From Pseudomonas botevensis (lineage in GTDB: Bacteria; Pseudomonadota; Gammaproteobacteria; Pseudomonadales; Pseudomonadaceae): a stretch of DNA of 64,000 nucleotides. The notes under the pieces are model-generated. The model was not told where the DNA came from and did not search any database. It saw only the letters and a program-made list of their open reading frames with translations. Below are positions 42,443-52,147 of the stretch, piece after piece. The stretch lies in assembly GCF_019145475.1 (NCBI RefSeq), contig NZ_JAHTKI010000021.1, positions 1 to 64,000 of the forward strand. The letters run 5' to 3'. Each line of letters starts with the position of its first letter. Positions within the stretch are counted from its first letter, which is position 1. A program made the translations under genes and the position numbers.

Positions 42443-43786
42443 TCAGCGCAACAGATGGAACCCCAGCCCGACGAGGGCGCAAACGGTCAACACCTCGATC
42501 ACGCCACGCTTGAAAATAAACAGACCGAGCGTGGCCGCCGCCGCGAGCAGCAGCGAAAAAACATCCGGTGACGCGGCAAAACCGTTCGGCCAGAACACGT
42601 GGTAAGCGAAGAAGCACGCCAGGTTCAGAATCACCCCGACCACCGCTGCCGTAATCGCGGTCAGCGGGGCGGTGAACTTCAGTTCGTTGTGGGTCGACTC
42701 CACCAGCGGCCCGCCGGCGAGGATGAACAGGAACGAGGGCAGGAAGGTGAACCACGTCACCAGCGTCGCCGCCAATGCACCGGCGACGAACGCATGCTCG
42801 GGGCCGAACGCCGGCTGCACATAACCGCCGACGAAGCCGACAAACGCCACCACCATGATCAGCGGCCCCGGCGTGGTTTCACCGAGCGCGAGGCCGTCGA
42901 TCATCTGGGTCGGCGTCAGCCAGCCGTAATGCCCGACCGCGCCTTGATACACGTAGGGCAACACCGCGTAGGCACCGCCGAAGGTAAGCAGCGCCGCTTT
43001 GGTGAAGAACCAGCCCATCTGCGTGAACGTGCCGTCCCAGCCGAAGAGTGCTGTCAGCAGGGCCATCGGCAGGCACCACAGCAGCGCGCCGATCACTGCC
43101 AGGCGCAGCAGCTTTGGCAGATGAAAGCGTGCGTGTTCGGGTGTCGGTGTGTCGTCGTCGATCAGCGCCGGGCCGAAGGATTTTTCGCTGCCGCGCTGGC
43201 CGCCGTTGTTGAATCTTTCCGGTGTCAGGCGCCCACCCAGGTAGCCGATCAGCGCCGCGCCCAGCACGATCAGCGGAAATGGCACGTTGAACGCGAAAAT
43301 CGCCACGAACGCGGCCCCGGCGATTGCCCATAGCCAGGCGTTTTTCAGCGCCCGCGAGCCGATGCGGTGAGCGGCGTGCAGGACAATCGCCGTCACTGCC
43401 GGTTTGATTCCGTAAAACACTCCGGCCACGGCGGGTACGTCACCGAACGCGATGTACACCCACGACAGGCCAATCAGGATAAACAGCGACGGCAGGACAA
43501 ACAGCGCACCGGCCAGCACCCCGCCCCAGGTACGGTGCAGCAGCCAGCCAATGTAGGTCGCCAATTGCTGAGCCTCGGGACCGGGCAGCAGCATGCAGTA
43601 ATTGAGGGCGTGGAGAAAACGCCGCTCGGAGATCCAGCGCCGCCGCTCCACCAGCTCCTGATGCATGATCGCGATCTGCCCGGCCGGACCGCCGAAACCG
43701 ATGCAGCCGAGCTTCAGCCAGAAGCGCCAGGCCTGACGCAGGGTGACGGGTTCGGGGCGGGGGAGATCCTGCGGCGTTGTGCTCAA
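42443..43786 (-). CDS. chrA: Chromate transporter (ChrA, two CHR domains)
   Basis: This membrane protein of about 447 residues has two homologous CHR domains. The first starts FWLKLGCIGFGGPAGQIAIM and contains YCMLLPGPEAQQLATYIGW; the second contains FTKAALLTFGGAYAVLPYVYQG and GLALGETTPGPLIMVVAFVG. ChrA exports chromate. I place the start at TTG (43786) because AGGAG lies 5 bases upstream; an upstream GTG at 43792 overlaps that site. Confidence 0.92.
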   Translation of the reverse strand: MSTTPQDLPRPEPVTLRQAWRFWLKLGCIGFGGPAGQIAIMHQELVERRRWISERRFLHALNYCMLLPGPEAQQLATYIGWLLHRTWGGVLAGALFVLPSLFILIGLSWVYIAFGDVPAVAGVFYGIKPAVTAIVLHAAHRIGSRALKNAWLWAIAGAAFVAIFAFNVPFPLIVLGAALIGYLGGRLTPERFNNGGQRGSEKSFGPALIDDDTPTPEHARFHLPKLLRLAVIGALLWCLPMALLTALFGWDGTFTQMGWFFTKAALLTFGGAYAVLPYVYQGAVGHYGWLTPTQMIDGLALGETTPGPLIMVVAFVGFVGGYVQPAFGPEHAFVAGALAATLVTWFTFLPSFLFILAGGPLVESTHNELKFTAPLTAITAAVVGVILNLACFFAYHVFWPNGFAASPDVFSLLLAAAATLGLFIFKRGVIEVLTVCALVGLGFHLLR

Positions 43787-43909
43787 GGGCACTCCTGGGT
43801 TGAGTCGTGTCAGGGGCCTCTATCTCATCAGGTTTGTATTGCAATCAACAACCACCCAGAACCACGCCGGGGACTCGGTTGCCCCCAGAAAGTTTTGCAG
43901 CGTGTGGAT

Positions 43910-44809
43910 TCAGCTCAGCACGTAGTCCATCGGCATCAACACGGGAGGCAGTTCGGTTTCGCCGAGCTCAAACAGAATGTCGCGCTCGATGGTGCGCACC
44001 AGTGCGTCGGTGGGCAGATCGTTTTCGTCGCGGCCGAAGGGGTCTTCCAGTTCGTCGGCGATGGCGTCCAGGCCGAAGAAGGTGTAGCTGACGATGGCAG
44101 TGAACAGCGGTGTCAGCCAACCCAGCGGTTCGGCCATGGCGAACGGCAGCAGGATGCAGAACAGGTAGATCGTGCGGTGCAGCAGCAAGGTGTAGGGGAA
44201 GGGCAGCGGGGTGTTCTTGATGCGGTCACACACCGCTTGCGCCTGGGTCAGGCTGGTCAGGTGATTGGCCAGCAGCATGTAGCGCCATTCGCTGAGTTCG
44301 CCGCTCTGCTGCAGGTCGCCGCATTGCTCGCCGATCTGATGCAAGATGCGCCCGCTGTAGTCCGGCACTTCTGCATCAAGTTTCGGTGTGATCCACGCAG
44401 CGCTGGCCACCGCCTCGCTTTCGCGGCGCAATCGCGCATTCAGGGAGTGGGCGAAACCGCAAAGGTTGAGCAACAACGGCCGGCGGTGGACTGATTCGCG
44501 GATAACTTGGGTCTCGCGCATTACCGAGCGGGTATGCACGATCACTTCGCCCCACGCCTTACGGGCTTCGTACCAGCGGTCGTAACAGGCGTTGTTGCGA
44601 AAACTCATGAAGATCGACAGCGACAGCCCGAGCAGGGTGAACGGTGTGGCGCTGACCTTGGTGAAACTGCTCGGATGGAGGATTTCCACCAGCACGATAC
44701 CTGCCGCCAGCAGCGTGACCATCAATGCGCGCAGCGCGATGCGCTTGGCGATCGAACCTTTGAGGGTAAAGAGGATGGCGAATTGGTTGACCTTGGGTCT
44801 GATGATCAT
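43910..44809 (-). CDS. Bestrophin-family ion channel (UPF0187)
   Basis: This 299-residue protein has four membrane segments. Family motifs are visible: FTLLGLSLSIFMSFRNNACYDRWYEARKAWG (cited in part: SIFMSFRNNACYDRWYEARK), PLGWLTPLFTAIVSYTFFGLD and the acidic EDPFGRDENDLPTD cluster. Bacterial bestrophins form pentameric ion channels. It lies 35 bases after moaA on the same strand. Confidence 0.9.
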   Translation of the reverse strand: MIIRPKVNQFAILFTLKGSIAKRIALRALMVTLLAAGIVLVEILHPSSFTKVSATPFTLLGLSLSIFMSFRNNACYDRWYEARKAWGEVIVHTRSVMRETQVIRESVHRRPLLLNLCGFAHSLNARLRRESEAVASAAWITPKLDAEVPDYSGRILHQIGEQCGDLQQSGELSEWRYMLLANHLTSLTQAQAVCDRIKNTPLPFPYTLLLHRTIYLFCILLPFAMAEPLGWLTPLFTAIVSYTFFGLDAIADELEDPFGRDENDLPTDALVRTIERDILFELGETELPPVLMPMDYVLS

Positions 44810-44844
44810 GCTGTGCGATCCCGGTTACGCAGGGAGGTGGCGGT

Positions 44845-45843
44845 TCAGCCGCCGGTCATGTTCATGAAGCGCACGACCTGAACGTCGTCGTTCACTTCGA
44901 AATGGTGGCGATAGGGTTTGAGTTTCATCGCCTCGACAATCGCTTTCTCCAGCCGCTGCGGCTGCCCCGGATGGGCGCGCAGCACCGCTTTGAGATCCAC
45001 CGAGTGTTCGTTACCCAGACACAGTAGCAGGCGACCCTCCACGGTCAGCCGCACTCGGTTGCAGGTGTCGCAGAAATTGTGGCTGTGGGGTGAGATGAAG
45101 CCCAGGCGGATATGCGGCGCCTCGGCCAGGCGCCAGTAGCGCGACGGGCCTTGGGTCGATTCGGCGGAGTCGATCAGGGTGTAGCGTTCGGCGATCCGCT
45201 CGCGCACCTGGGCGCTGGAGAAAAACGACTCGGCGCGGCTGTGTTCATGAATGATGCCCAGGGGCATTTCCTCGATGAAAGAGATGTCCAGTTCACGGTC
45301 GATGGCGAAGCGCACCAGATCGTTGATCTCCTGATCGTTGCGCCCCTGCATCACCACGCAGTTGAGCTTGGTGCGGGTGAAACCGGCCTTGCGCGCGGCA
45401 TCGATGCCGTTGATCACCTGCGCCAGGTCGCCGGTGCGGGTCATCTGTTTGAAGCGGGCGGGATCGAGGCTGTCGAGGCTGACATTGAGGCGCTTGACCC
45501 CGGCCTCGAACAGCGGCGCGGCCAGTTTGCCGAGCTGCGAACCGTTGGTGGTCAGGCACAGCTCGCGCAGGCCGGGCAGGGCGGCGATCTGCTCGCACAG
45601 TTTGACCACGCCGGGACGAATCAGCGGCTCGCCGCCGGTGAGGCGAATCTTGCGGGTGCCCAGCGCCACGAAACCCTGGGCCAGTTGATAGATTTCTTCC
45701 AGGGTCAGCACTTGCTGACGTGGCAGAAACTGCATGTCTTCGGCCATGCAGTACACACAGCGGAAGTCGCAGCGGTCGGTGACCGACATGCGCAGATAGT
45801 CGACGCGGCGGTTGTAACCATCGATCAGGACGCGCTCTGGCAT
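44845..45843 (-). CDS. moaA: GTP 3',8-cyclase MoaA
   Basis: This 332-residue radical-SAM enzyme catalyses the first step of molybdenum cofactor synthesis from GTP. The SAM-cluster motif is CDFRCVYCMAED near residue 24. The C-terminal cluster ligands are in FCDTCNRVRLTVEGRLLLCLG, and the protein ends in the typical Gly-Gly. It could serve Moco enzymes such as the PaoABC complex encoded 35 kb away. The frame extends 12 codons upstream, but MPERVLIDGYNRRVDYLR is the family start. Confidence 0.95.
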   Translation of the reverse strand: MPERVLIDGYNRRVDYLRMSVTDRCDFRCVYCMAEDMQFLPRQQVLTLEEIYQLAQGFVALGTRKIRLTGGEPLIRPGVVKLCEQIAALPGLRELCLTTNGSQLGKLAAPLFEAGVKRLNVSLDSLDPARFKQMTRTGDLAQVINGIDAARKAGFTRTKLNCVVMQGRNDQEINDLVRFAIDRELDISFIEEMPLGIIHEHSRAESFFSSAQVRERIAERYTLIDSAESTQGPSRYWRLAEAPHIRLGFISPHSHNFCDTCNRVRLTVEGRLLLCLGNEHSVDLKAVLRAHPGQPQRLEKAIVEAMKLKPYRHHFEVNDDVQVVRFMNMTGG

Positions 45844-45940
45844 GGCAGTCTCGCAGGGAAAACGGCGCAGATTAGGCACAACCGCGCAGAGCGTCCAATC
45901 ACTAATAGTGAATGATCGATTGACGGGATCGATGACCCCT

Positions 45941-45975
45941 CCACCGTCCCCTGCCTGAACGGTAGAGGACGGTGG
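45941..45975 (-). terminator. Inverted repeat after the second CAP gene
   Basis: A 9-base perfect stem (CCACCGTCC / GGACGGTGG) with a 17-base loop lies just past the stop of the minus-strand CAP gene. No T-run follows, so it is a weak terminator candidate. Confidence 0.4.
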
Positions 45976-45980
45976 GCAGA

Positions 45981-46832
45981 TTATTCGGCGCCGAACATCG
46001 CGGTCCAGTAGATGCCCGCATCGCTTTTCGGGTCGGTGGCGTAGGCGGCGCCGAGCTCGCGGTATTGCGGGTTCATCAGGTTGGCGCAGTGGCCGGGGCT
46101 GGCGAGCCAGCCATCGACGACTTTGCGTGGGGTGTCTTGCCCGGCGGCGATGTTTTCGCCGACTTGCTGGCCGCTGTAGCCAGCCAGTTCGGCGCGGTCG
46201 CCCGGGGTGCGGCCGTCGCGGTCCTTGTGGTCGAAGTAGTTTTTGTTGGCCATGTCGCGGCTATGGTCCTGAGCGACTGTGCCCAGGGTCGCATTCCACG
46301 CCAGCGGCGCAGCGGCGGCGAATGCCTGACCGCCACACTGGCGCGGCTGGCTGCGGGCGGCGTTGAGTTGTTCCAGCAACTTCTGGCCTTCGCTCTGCGC
46401 ATCGCCTAGGCGTGCGCTGAGCAGCGGCCGGGCGAGGGTGATGCGCCAGTCGCGATCGGCGCGGCTGACAGCGATATCGACGAACTGCGGGTCCAGCACC
46501 ACCTGACAGAAACTCTCCTGAATCGCCTTCATCGCCGACGCTGCATCGCGAGGTCCGTTGAGGCTGATCGCCTGCACATTGACCATCGGGTAACTGGCGC
46601 GAGCCATGGCCTGTTGCAGATCGACCACGCCGCTGGCGGGCAGAATCAGCCGTGGATCGGCCGACAGCGGCGGCAGTTCGTTCGACGCCTGGGTGCCGCA
46701 ACGCTGGGGCTGGCTGCGATAGCTGTTGATCGACTCGACCAGTTGCGACTCGTCGGTGGCCATGGCCGAGGCGGCAAACGCCAGGCCTGCGGACAGCGCG
46801 GCAATTCGCGAAACGGATGGCATGAAGCGCAT
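45981..46832 (-). CDS. Secreted CAP-domain (SCP/PR1-like) protein, paralogue of 2753-3619
   Basis: This 283-residue protein has a signal peptide ending in ASAMA. The CAP domain shows HSRDMANKNYFDHKDRDG, GENIAAGQ and GWLASPGHCANLMNPQYRELG. The N-terminal module begins LVESINSYRSQPQRCG like the other copy, and both end in YWT-MFGA. A GGAG site precedes the ATG. Two such genes in one window point to an old duplication; role unknown. Confidence 0.87.
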   Translation of the reverse strand: MRFMPSVSRIAALSAGLAFAASAMATDESQLVESINSYRSQPQRCGTQASNELPPLSADPRLILPASGVVDLQQAMARASYPMVNVQAISLNGPRDAASAMKAIQESFCQVVLDPQFVDIAVSRADRDWRITLARPLLSARLGDAQSEGQKLLEQLNAARSQPRQCGGQAFAAAAPLAWNATLGTVAQDHSRDMANKNYFDHKDRDGRTPGDRAELAGYSGQQVGENIAAGQDTPRKVVDGWLASPGHCANLMNPQYRELGAAYATDPKSDAGIYWTAMFGAE

Positions 46833-47031
46833 GGAAATCTCCCTTGGGCTGAGTGCGCCCATGATGCTCGAAATGGCCCCGGTGGGTGCAATGTCTTTTT
46901 CTTCACCCTGCGATATTTTCTGCGCAACTTTACCCTCGAGTTTGCCGTCTACACTCTGCGAAACCCCCGGAAACCGGGCGTTTCACCGCTTTAACACCTT
47001 GCCCGTACGGGCGCTGCCGGACGTATCGATC

Positions 47032-47652
47032 ATGGGATTCAACGGGTTGCTTTTATGTCTCGCGTTAACCCTGCCGGGCATGGCCGTGATGGCCACCGAG
47101 CAGGCCCCGATCAAGGAAAAGGCTGAACAGAAGGCCCAGGTGCTGGAGGAAAAGGCTGCCGATAAAGTCAGCGCGGCACCGGCGCCCAAATCCGAAGCCA
47201 TCACCCCGACCGAAGCGCAAGCGGTCGACCCGGCCGGCGCCGCGCCGCTGGACGATCCGCTCACCTGCCTGGCGCGCAGCATCTATTGGGAAGCCAAGGG
47301 CAAGGACAACGCGGAAATGGAGGCGGTCGCCAATGTGGTGATGAACCGCCTCGGTCATGAAGGTTTTCCGGATACCGTGTGTGCGGTGGTCAAGCAAGGC
47401 TCGGAAACCAAGAGCTGCCAGTTTTCCTGGTGGTGCGATGGCCGCTCGGATCAAGTCAAGGAGGACGCCGAATACGCGCTCGCCAAGGAAATCGCCGGCA
47501 AGGCGCTGAACCGCCAGCTCACCGATCGCACCCACGGCGCGTTGTACTTCCACGACCGCAATGTGCATCCGAGTTGGGCCAGGGAATACACCAAGACCGC
47601 CGAAACCGGAAAGTTCCTGTTCTACAAACCCGCCGGTGGCGATGCGCGCTAG
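47032..47652 (+). CDS. Cell wall hydrolase, SleB-like (Hydrolase_2)
   Basis: This 206-residue exported protein has a signal peptide ending near AVMA and a Lys/Glu/Ala-rich linker. The C-terminal domain matches the SleB/CwlJ hydrolase family: CLARSIYWEAKGKDNAEMEAVANVVMNRL carries the catalytic Glu (cited in part: SIYWEAKGKDNAEMEAVANV), and CQFSWWCDG and GALYFHD follow. It probably cleaves peptidoglycan glycan strands. No strong ribosome site is visible at this ATG. Its stop overlaps the convergent LysR stop. Confidence 0.85.
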   Translation: MGFNGLLLCLALTLPGMAVMATEQAPIKEKAEQKAQVLEEKAADKVSAAPAPKSEAITPTEAQAVDPAGAAPLDDPLTCLARSIYWEAKGKDNAEMEAVANVVMNRLGHEGFPDTVCAVVKQGSETKSCQFSWWCDGRSDQVKEDAEYALAKEIAGKALNRQLTDRTHGALYFHDRNVHPSWAREYTKTAETGKFLFYKPAGGDAR

Positions 47653-48536
47653 GCGCAAGTCTCCCGCACACAGTCGCGCAGCCAATGGTGCGCCGGATCG
47701 GCGTCCATGCGCGGGTGCCAGAGCATCGACACGGTGATGTCCGGCACCACCAGCGGCAGTTCGAAGCTGTGCAGACCCGCGCGCAGCTTTTCGGTATGCC
47801 GGTCCGGCACGCAGGCGATCAGATCCGAGTCACGCACCAAGGCCAGCGCAGCGGAAAAACCGCCGACCGTGGTGACGATGTTGCGGCTCAGCCCCAAGCC
47901 TTGCAGCGCCTGATCCACCGGGCCGCTGGCAGCGCCATGACGTGACACCAGCACATGTTCGCCGGCGATGAATCGCCGGGTGCTGACCTTGCCCGAACTC
48001 AACGGATGCCCCTCGCGCACCACCCCGACAAAACGGTCGCGGAACAGGATGCGGCTGTGCAGCGAGTCATCGGTGCTGTCCACGATCACCCCGGTTTCCA
48101 GATCGACCCGACCGTCGCGCAGCAGCGTGCTGTCCTTGTCGGTTTTCTGCAGAAAGCGCAGACGTACGCCGGGCGCTTGCCGGGCAATACGCGCGAGCAG
48201 GGCAGCGGCAAATGTCTCGACGAAACCATCGCTGCTGCGCAGCGTAAACGTGCGTTGCAACTGAGCAGGATCGAGCACCCGCGCCGGGCGCAGCAGCGCT
48301 TCGGCTTCCTGCACCAGCAGGCTGACCCGCTCGCGCAACTCCAGCGCCCGAGGCGTCGGCACCAGTCCACGACCGGCGCGCACCAGCAACGGGTCGCCAG
48401 TGGTTTCACGCAGTCGGGCGAGGGCGCGACTCATGGCCGACGGGCTCAGGTGCAGTTGTTCGGCGGCACGGGCGACGCTGCCTTCGCGCAGCAGCACATC
48501 GAGGGTAATCAGCAGGTTCAGGTCCGGCGTGCTCAT
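47649..48536 (-). CDS. LysR-family transcriptional regulator
   Basis: This 295-residue protein has the HTH VLLREGSVARAAEQLHLSPSAMSRALARL (cited in part: SVARAAEQLHLSPSAMSRAL). The open frame extends far upstream over the MFS gene, but that part is antisense shadow. The start at 48536 gives MSTPDLNLLITLDVLL. The gene is divergent from the MFS transporter with about 100 bases between, so it likely regulates that exporter. Confidence 0.92.
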   Translation of the reverse strand: MSTPDLNLLITLDVLLREGSVARAAEQLHLSPSAMSRALARLRETTGDPLLVRAGRGLVPTPRALELRERVSLLVQEAEALLRPARVLDPAQLQRTFTLRSSDGFVETFAAALLARIARQAPGVRLRFLQKTDKDSTLLRDGRVDLETGVIVDSTDDSLHSRILFRDRFVGVVREGHPLSSGKVSTRRFIAGEHVLVSRHGAASGPVDQALQGLGLSRNIVTTVGGFSAALALVRDSDLIACVPDRHTEKLRAGLHSFELPLVVPDITVSMLWHPRMDADPAHHWLRDCVRETCA

Positions 48537-48638
48537 GACATGGCGTTCCGTGCAGCTATGAAGTGCAAAGCATGCGTCTTCCGCCATGTGCTGTCGAGAT
48601 TTAGGCTGGTGCTCATGACCTCTCGGGAGCGAAAACCC

Positions 48639-50033
48639 ATGACGCAACAACCTTCCTTGACCAGAAACGCCCGTTGGGCGCTGACCGGCCTGTGCCTGTC
48701 GATGCTGATGCCGTCCCTCGACACCAGCATCGCCAACGCCGGCCTGCCGACTCTGGCCGCCGCATTCGATGCCTCGTTCCAGCCAGTGCAATGGATCGTC
48801 CTGGCCTATCTGCTGGCGGTAACGACGTTGATCGTCAGCGTCGGCCGTCTCGGCGATTTGCTCGGGCGTCGGCGATTGCTGCTGATCGGCATCGGCATTT
48901 TTACCGTCGCTTCGTTGGCCTGTGCAGTGGCCAGCGAGTTGCCGTGGCTGATCGCTGCGCGGGCGGTGCAGGGCCTGGGCGCTGCGATCATGCTGGCGTT
49001 GACCATGGCGCTGGTCGGCGGCGCGGTGCCGAAGGAGCGCACTGGCAGTGCCATGGGGTTGCTCGGAACGATGTCGGCGATCGGAACTACGCTTGGGCCA
49101 TCGCTGGGCGGCGTGTTGATCGCGCAGGTCGGCTGGCAGTGGATTTTCCTGATCAACGTGCCGCTGGGTTTGCTCAACGGGTGGCTGGTTTATCGCTATC
49201 TGCCGATGGATCAAACCCGTGGCGCGCGGGTGCGTTTCGATCATGTGGGGACGCTGGTTCTGGCCGTGACGCTGGTGGCTTATGCGCTGGCGATGACGTC
49301 CAGGGAGAGTTCCGCGTTCACCCTGGCATTGCTGCTGGTCAGCGTGTGTGGCGGCGGGCTGTTCATCTACATCGAGCGCAGCGTGACGGCGCCGTTGATT
49401 CGTTTGTCGCTGTTCGCCGAGCCTCGGTTGAGTGCCAGCCTGGCGATGAGTGCGCTGGTGGCGACGGTGATGATGACCACGCTGGTGGTCGGGCCGTTTT
49501 ACCTGAGCCGGGGGCTTGGCCTGAGTGCCGGGGTGGTGGGGCTGGCGTTGTCGGTCGGGCCTTTGGTGGCCGCATTCGGCGGCGTGCCGGCGGGGCGGCT
49601 GGTGGATCGCTTCGGCGCACAACGGACGATGCGCGGTGGCTTGTTGGGGATGGTCGGCGGTTGTGGATTGCTGGCGCTGTTGCCAATGCGATTCGGGCTG
49701 TTCGGGTATGTGCTGCCGATTGCCTGGGTCACGGCCAGTTATGCGTTGTTTCAGGCGGGCAATAACACCGGGCTGATGGCCGGTGTCAGTCAGGATCAGC
49801 GCGGGGTGGTGTCGGCGCTGCTGGGGCTGTCGCGCAATCTTGGGTTGATCACGGGAGCAGCGGCGATGGGGGCGGTGTTTGCCGTGGCGACAGGTGATCC
49901 GACACAGGCGTCTGCAGCGGTGATCGGCGGAGGTTTGCACAGCACTTTTGGCGTGGCCGCCGGGTTGATGATTCTGGCGCTGTGCCTGAGTCGGATCGAG
50001 ATAAAAGGCTGGGCGAGCGTCAGCGTGCGGTAG
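48639..50033 (+). CDS. MFS drug exporter, DHA2 family
   Basis: This 464-residue protein has about 14 membrane segments. The family motifs are seen: LDTSIANAGLPTLAAAF (motif D1-like), GRLGDLLGRRRLLLIG (motif A) and GPSLGGVLIAQVGWQWIFLINVPLG (motif C region). Such proteins export drugs with protons. GGGAG sits 9 bases before this ATG; another in-frame ATG is at 48615. Confidence 0.92.
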   Translation: MTQQPSLTRNARWALTGLCLSMLMPSLDTSIANAGLPTLAAAFDASFQPVQWIVLAYLLAVTTLIVSVGRLGDLLGRRRLLLIGIGIFTVASLACAVASELPWLIAARAVQGLGAAIMLALTMALVGGAVPKERTGSAMGLLGTMSAIGTTLGPSLGGVLIAQVGWQWIFLINVPLGLLNGWLVYRYLPMDQTRGARVRFDHVGTLVLAVTLVAYALAMTSRESSAFTLALLLVSVCGGGLFIYIERSVTAPLIRLSLFAEPRLSASLAMSALVATVMMTTLVVGPFYLSRGLGLSAGVVGLALSVGPLVAAFGGVPAGRLVDRFGAQRTMRGGLLGMVGGCGLLALLPMRFGLFGYVLPIAWVTASYALFQAGNNTGLMAGVSQDQRGVVSALLGLSRNLGLITGAAAMGAVFAVATGDPTQASAAVIGGGLHSTFGVAAGLMILALCLSRIEIKGWASVSVR

Positions 50034-50066
50034 GGGTGGCCGCGCTGGCCTCTTCGCGAGCCGAGC

Positions 50067-51467
50067 TCACTCCCGAGCCGGAAAAAACAGCTCGAAACAG
50101 GTCACGCCCTCAAGGCTGCTGACGCTGTACCGGCCCTGATGCAGTTGCATGATCGTCGCGACGATCGACAACCCCAGGCCGTTGGATTGCGCCGAACGTT
50201 CGCGGGATTGGTCGACGCGGTAGAAGCGCTCGAACAGCCGCGACAAATGTTCGGCGGGGATGGTCGCGCCCTGGTTACGCACCCGCAGGTAGCTGCCCTC
50301 AGGCTCGGCCACCGCCTCGACCTGCAGCGTCGAGTCCGCCGCGCCGTACTTGATCGCGTTGGCGCACAGGTTGGCGAGTGCCCGGCGCAGCAGCATCGGT
50401 TCGGCCCAGATCACGCCGCTGCCGCGCGCCTCGATGCTGATCCCGACATCCGCCGCCACCCCTTCGAAGTAATCGGCAATGCGCTGCATCTCGTCGGCGG
50501 CGTCCAGTTCCTGGCGCTGGCTCAACGCCGATGAAGGATCGGTGCGCGCCAGGAACAGCATGTTGTCGAGCATCCGCGTGAGCCGTTCCAGTTCTTCGAC
50601 GTTGGAGGCGAGCAACTGCTGATAGGCCTCGATGCTACGGTTCTGGTGCAGGGCGACCTGGGTTTCGCCGAGCAGGTTGTTGATCGGCGTGCGCAGTTCG
50701 TGGGCCATGTCGGTGGAGACTTGGCTCAACTGGACAAAGCCTTTGGCGAGTCGATCGAGCATGGCGTTGAACGCGTCGATCATCGGCTGCAATTCCCGTG
50801 GCGTGCCGTGGCTGTCGAGGCGCTCGCCGAGGTTGCCGACGCCGATCCCGTGGGCATGACGCGCCAGCCGGCGCAACGGCAGCAGGCCGCGATACACCAA
50901 CAAGCAGCCGATCAACGCCAACACCACCGCCGCCAGCGTCGCCAGGCCGTACACGCTCAGTCGGTAGTTGGCGAGCATCGCCGTGCGCTCGCTCATCAAA
51001 CGGCCGGTGAGCACCTGCAGGTTGCCCAGTTCGCCGGAGTCGATGGTCGCCGCCACCGCCGAAAACGGTACGCCGTTGACGCTGGGCAGATGCTGCACAT
51101 CCTTGAGGGTCATCGGGTGGTCGATGGGCACGGCGGGCAGGGTCGGGGTGTTCAGGTTGCCGGGGTTGACCACCAGCAATGGCGGTTGCCCCGGTGCACC
51201 GATGGTCAGCAGCGCTTCGCGGTTGCCGAGCATGTTCTGGAACAGCGCCGGTTTGTTCTTGATCAGCTCCAGGGTGTTGCTGTCGTTGAGGAAGGTGCGC
51301 AACTGATCGACACGGCTGACCAGGGAAATGTCATCGCGACGAATCAACTGCTCCTCCAGCTCCTGATACAGCGCCGCGCCGAGGCCGGCCAGCGAACCGA
51401 AGGCGAGCAGGGCGAACACCAGCGCCAGGCGCAGGGTCAGGGAGTAAGTGCCGGCGTTTTTCTTCAT
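50067..51467 (-). CDS. Heavy-metal-type sensor histidine kinase (CopS/IrlS-like)
   Basis: This 466-residue kinase has TM1 at about residues 10-32, a periplasmic domain of about 135 residues, TM2 (LATLAAVVLALIGCLLVYRGLL) and a HAMP segment. The H-box is DMAHELRTPINNLLGE, the N-box is NLCANAIKYG and the G-box is GLGLSIVATI. The layout and 4-base overlap with the response regulator match copper/heavy-metal sensors of the CusS/CopS group. The metal sensed is not determined by sequence reading. Confidence 0.9.
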   Translation of the reverse strand: MKKNAGTYSLTLRLALVFALLAFGSLAGLGAALYQELEEQLIRRDDISLVSRVDQLRTFLNDSNTLELIKNKPALFQNMLGNREALLTIGAPGQPPLLVVNPGNLNTPTLPAVPIDHPMTLKDVQHLPSVNGVPFSAVAATIDSGELGNLQVLTGRLMSERTAMLANYRLSVYGLATLAAVVLALIGCLLVYRGLLPLRRLARHAHGIGVGNLGERLDSHGTPRELQPMIDAFNAMLDRLAKGFVQLSQVSTDMAHELRTPINNLLGETQVALHQNRSIEAYQQLLASNVEELERLTRMLDNMLFLARTDPSSALSQRQELDAADEMQRIADYFEGVAADVGISIEARGSGVIWAEPMLLRRALANLCANAIKYGAADSTLQVEAVAEPEGSYLRVRNQGATIPAEHLSRLFERFYRVDQSRERSAQSNGLGLSIVATIMQLHQGRYSVSSLEGVTCFELFFPARE

Positions 51468-52135
51468 GGCTGGGTATCGAAGCGGTAGCCGATGCCGCGC
51501 ACGCTATGGATCAGCTTGAGCGTGAACGGGTCGTCGATCTTCTGTCGCAGGCGGCGCACGGCGACATCCACCACATTGGTGTCACTGTCGAAATTCATGT
51601 CCCACACCCGCGAGGCGATCAGCGAGCGCGACAGCACTTGCCCGGTGTGGCTGGCGAACAATTGCAACAGGGCGAACTCCTTGTTGGTCAGGGTGATCCG
51701 CATGTTGTCGCGGGTCACCCGGCGCTTGAGCACATCGATCTGCAGGTCGGCGACTTGCAGATGTTCCTCTTCGTGGATCGGGCCACGGCGAGTCAGGGTA
51801 CGCAGGCGCGCCACCAGTTCGGCGAAGGAAAACGGCTTGATCAGGTAATCGTCGGCGCCCAGTTCCAGGCCCTTGACCCGGTCGGCGATGTCGTCGCGGG
51901 CGGTGAGGAACAGCACCGGCGTGTCGGCTTCCTTGCGCAGCCGGCGCAGGACTTCCCAGCCATCCATTTTCGGCATCATCACATCCAGCACGATCACGTC
52001 GAAGCTGTGCTCCAGCGCCAGGTGCAGGCCGTCGGCGCCGTCCCGGGCCAGGCTCACGCTGTAGCCCAGTTCCTGCAGGCCGTTGAGCAGGTAGTTGCCG
52101 GCCTTCGGTTCGTCTTCGACGACAAGGATGTTCAT
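51464..52135 (-). CDS. Heavy-metal-type response regulator (CopR/IrlR-like)
   Basis: This 223-residue OmpR-type regulator has the phospho-acceptor Asp51 in VIVLDVMMPKMDGWE and Lys in DDYLIKPFSFAELVARL. The C-terminal winged helix includes ALLQLFASHTGQVLSRSLIASRVWDMNFDSDTNVVDVAVRRLRQKI (cited in part: NFDSDTNVVDVAVRRLRQKI), typical of the CopR/CzcR group. It is preceded by a DUF2790 gene 12 bases away, likely in the same operon. Confidence 0.92.
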   Translation of the reverse strand: MNILVVEDEPKAGNYLLNGLQELGYSVSLARDGADGLHLALEHSFDVIVLDVMMPKMDGWEVLRRLRKEADTPVLFLTARDDIADRVKGLELGADDYLIKPFSFAELVARLRTLTRRGPIHEEEHLQVADLQIDVLKRRVTRDNMRITLTNKEFALLQLFASHTGQVLSRSLIASRVWDMNFDSDTNVVDVAVRRLRQKIDDPFTLKLIHSVRGIGYRFDTQP

Positions 52136-52147
52136 GGACGCTTCGCC

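Noticed and set aside
48537..49940. Upstream extension of the LysR frame at 47649
   Set aside because: The extended part runs antisense through the MFS gene and is Gln/Arg/His-rich; the real LysR N-terminus is at 48536.
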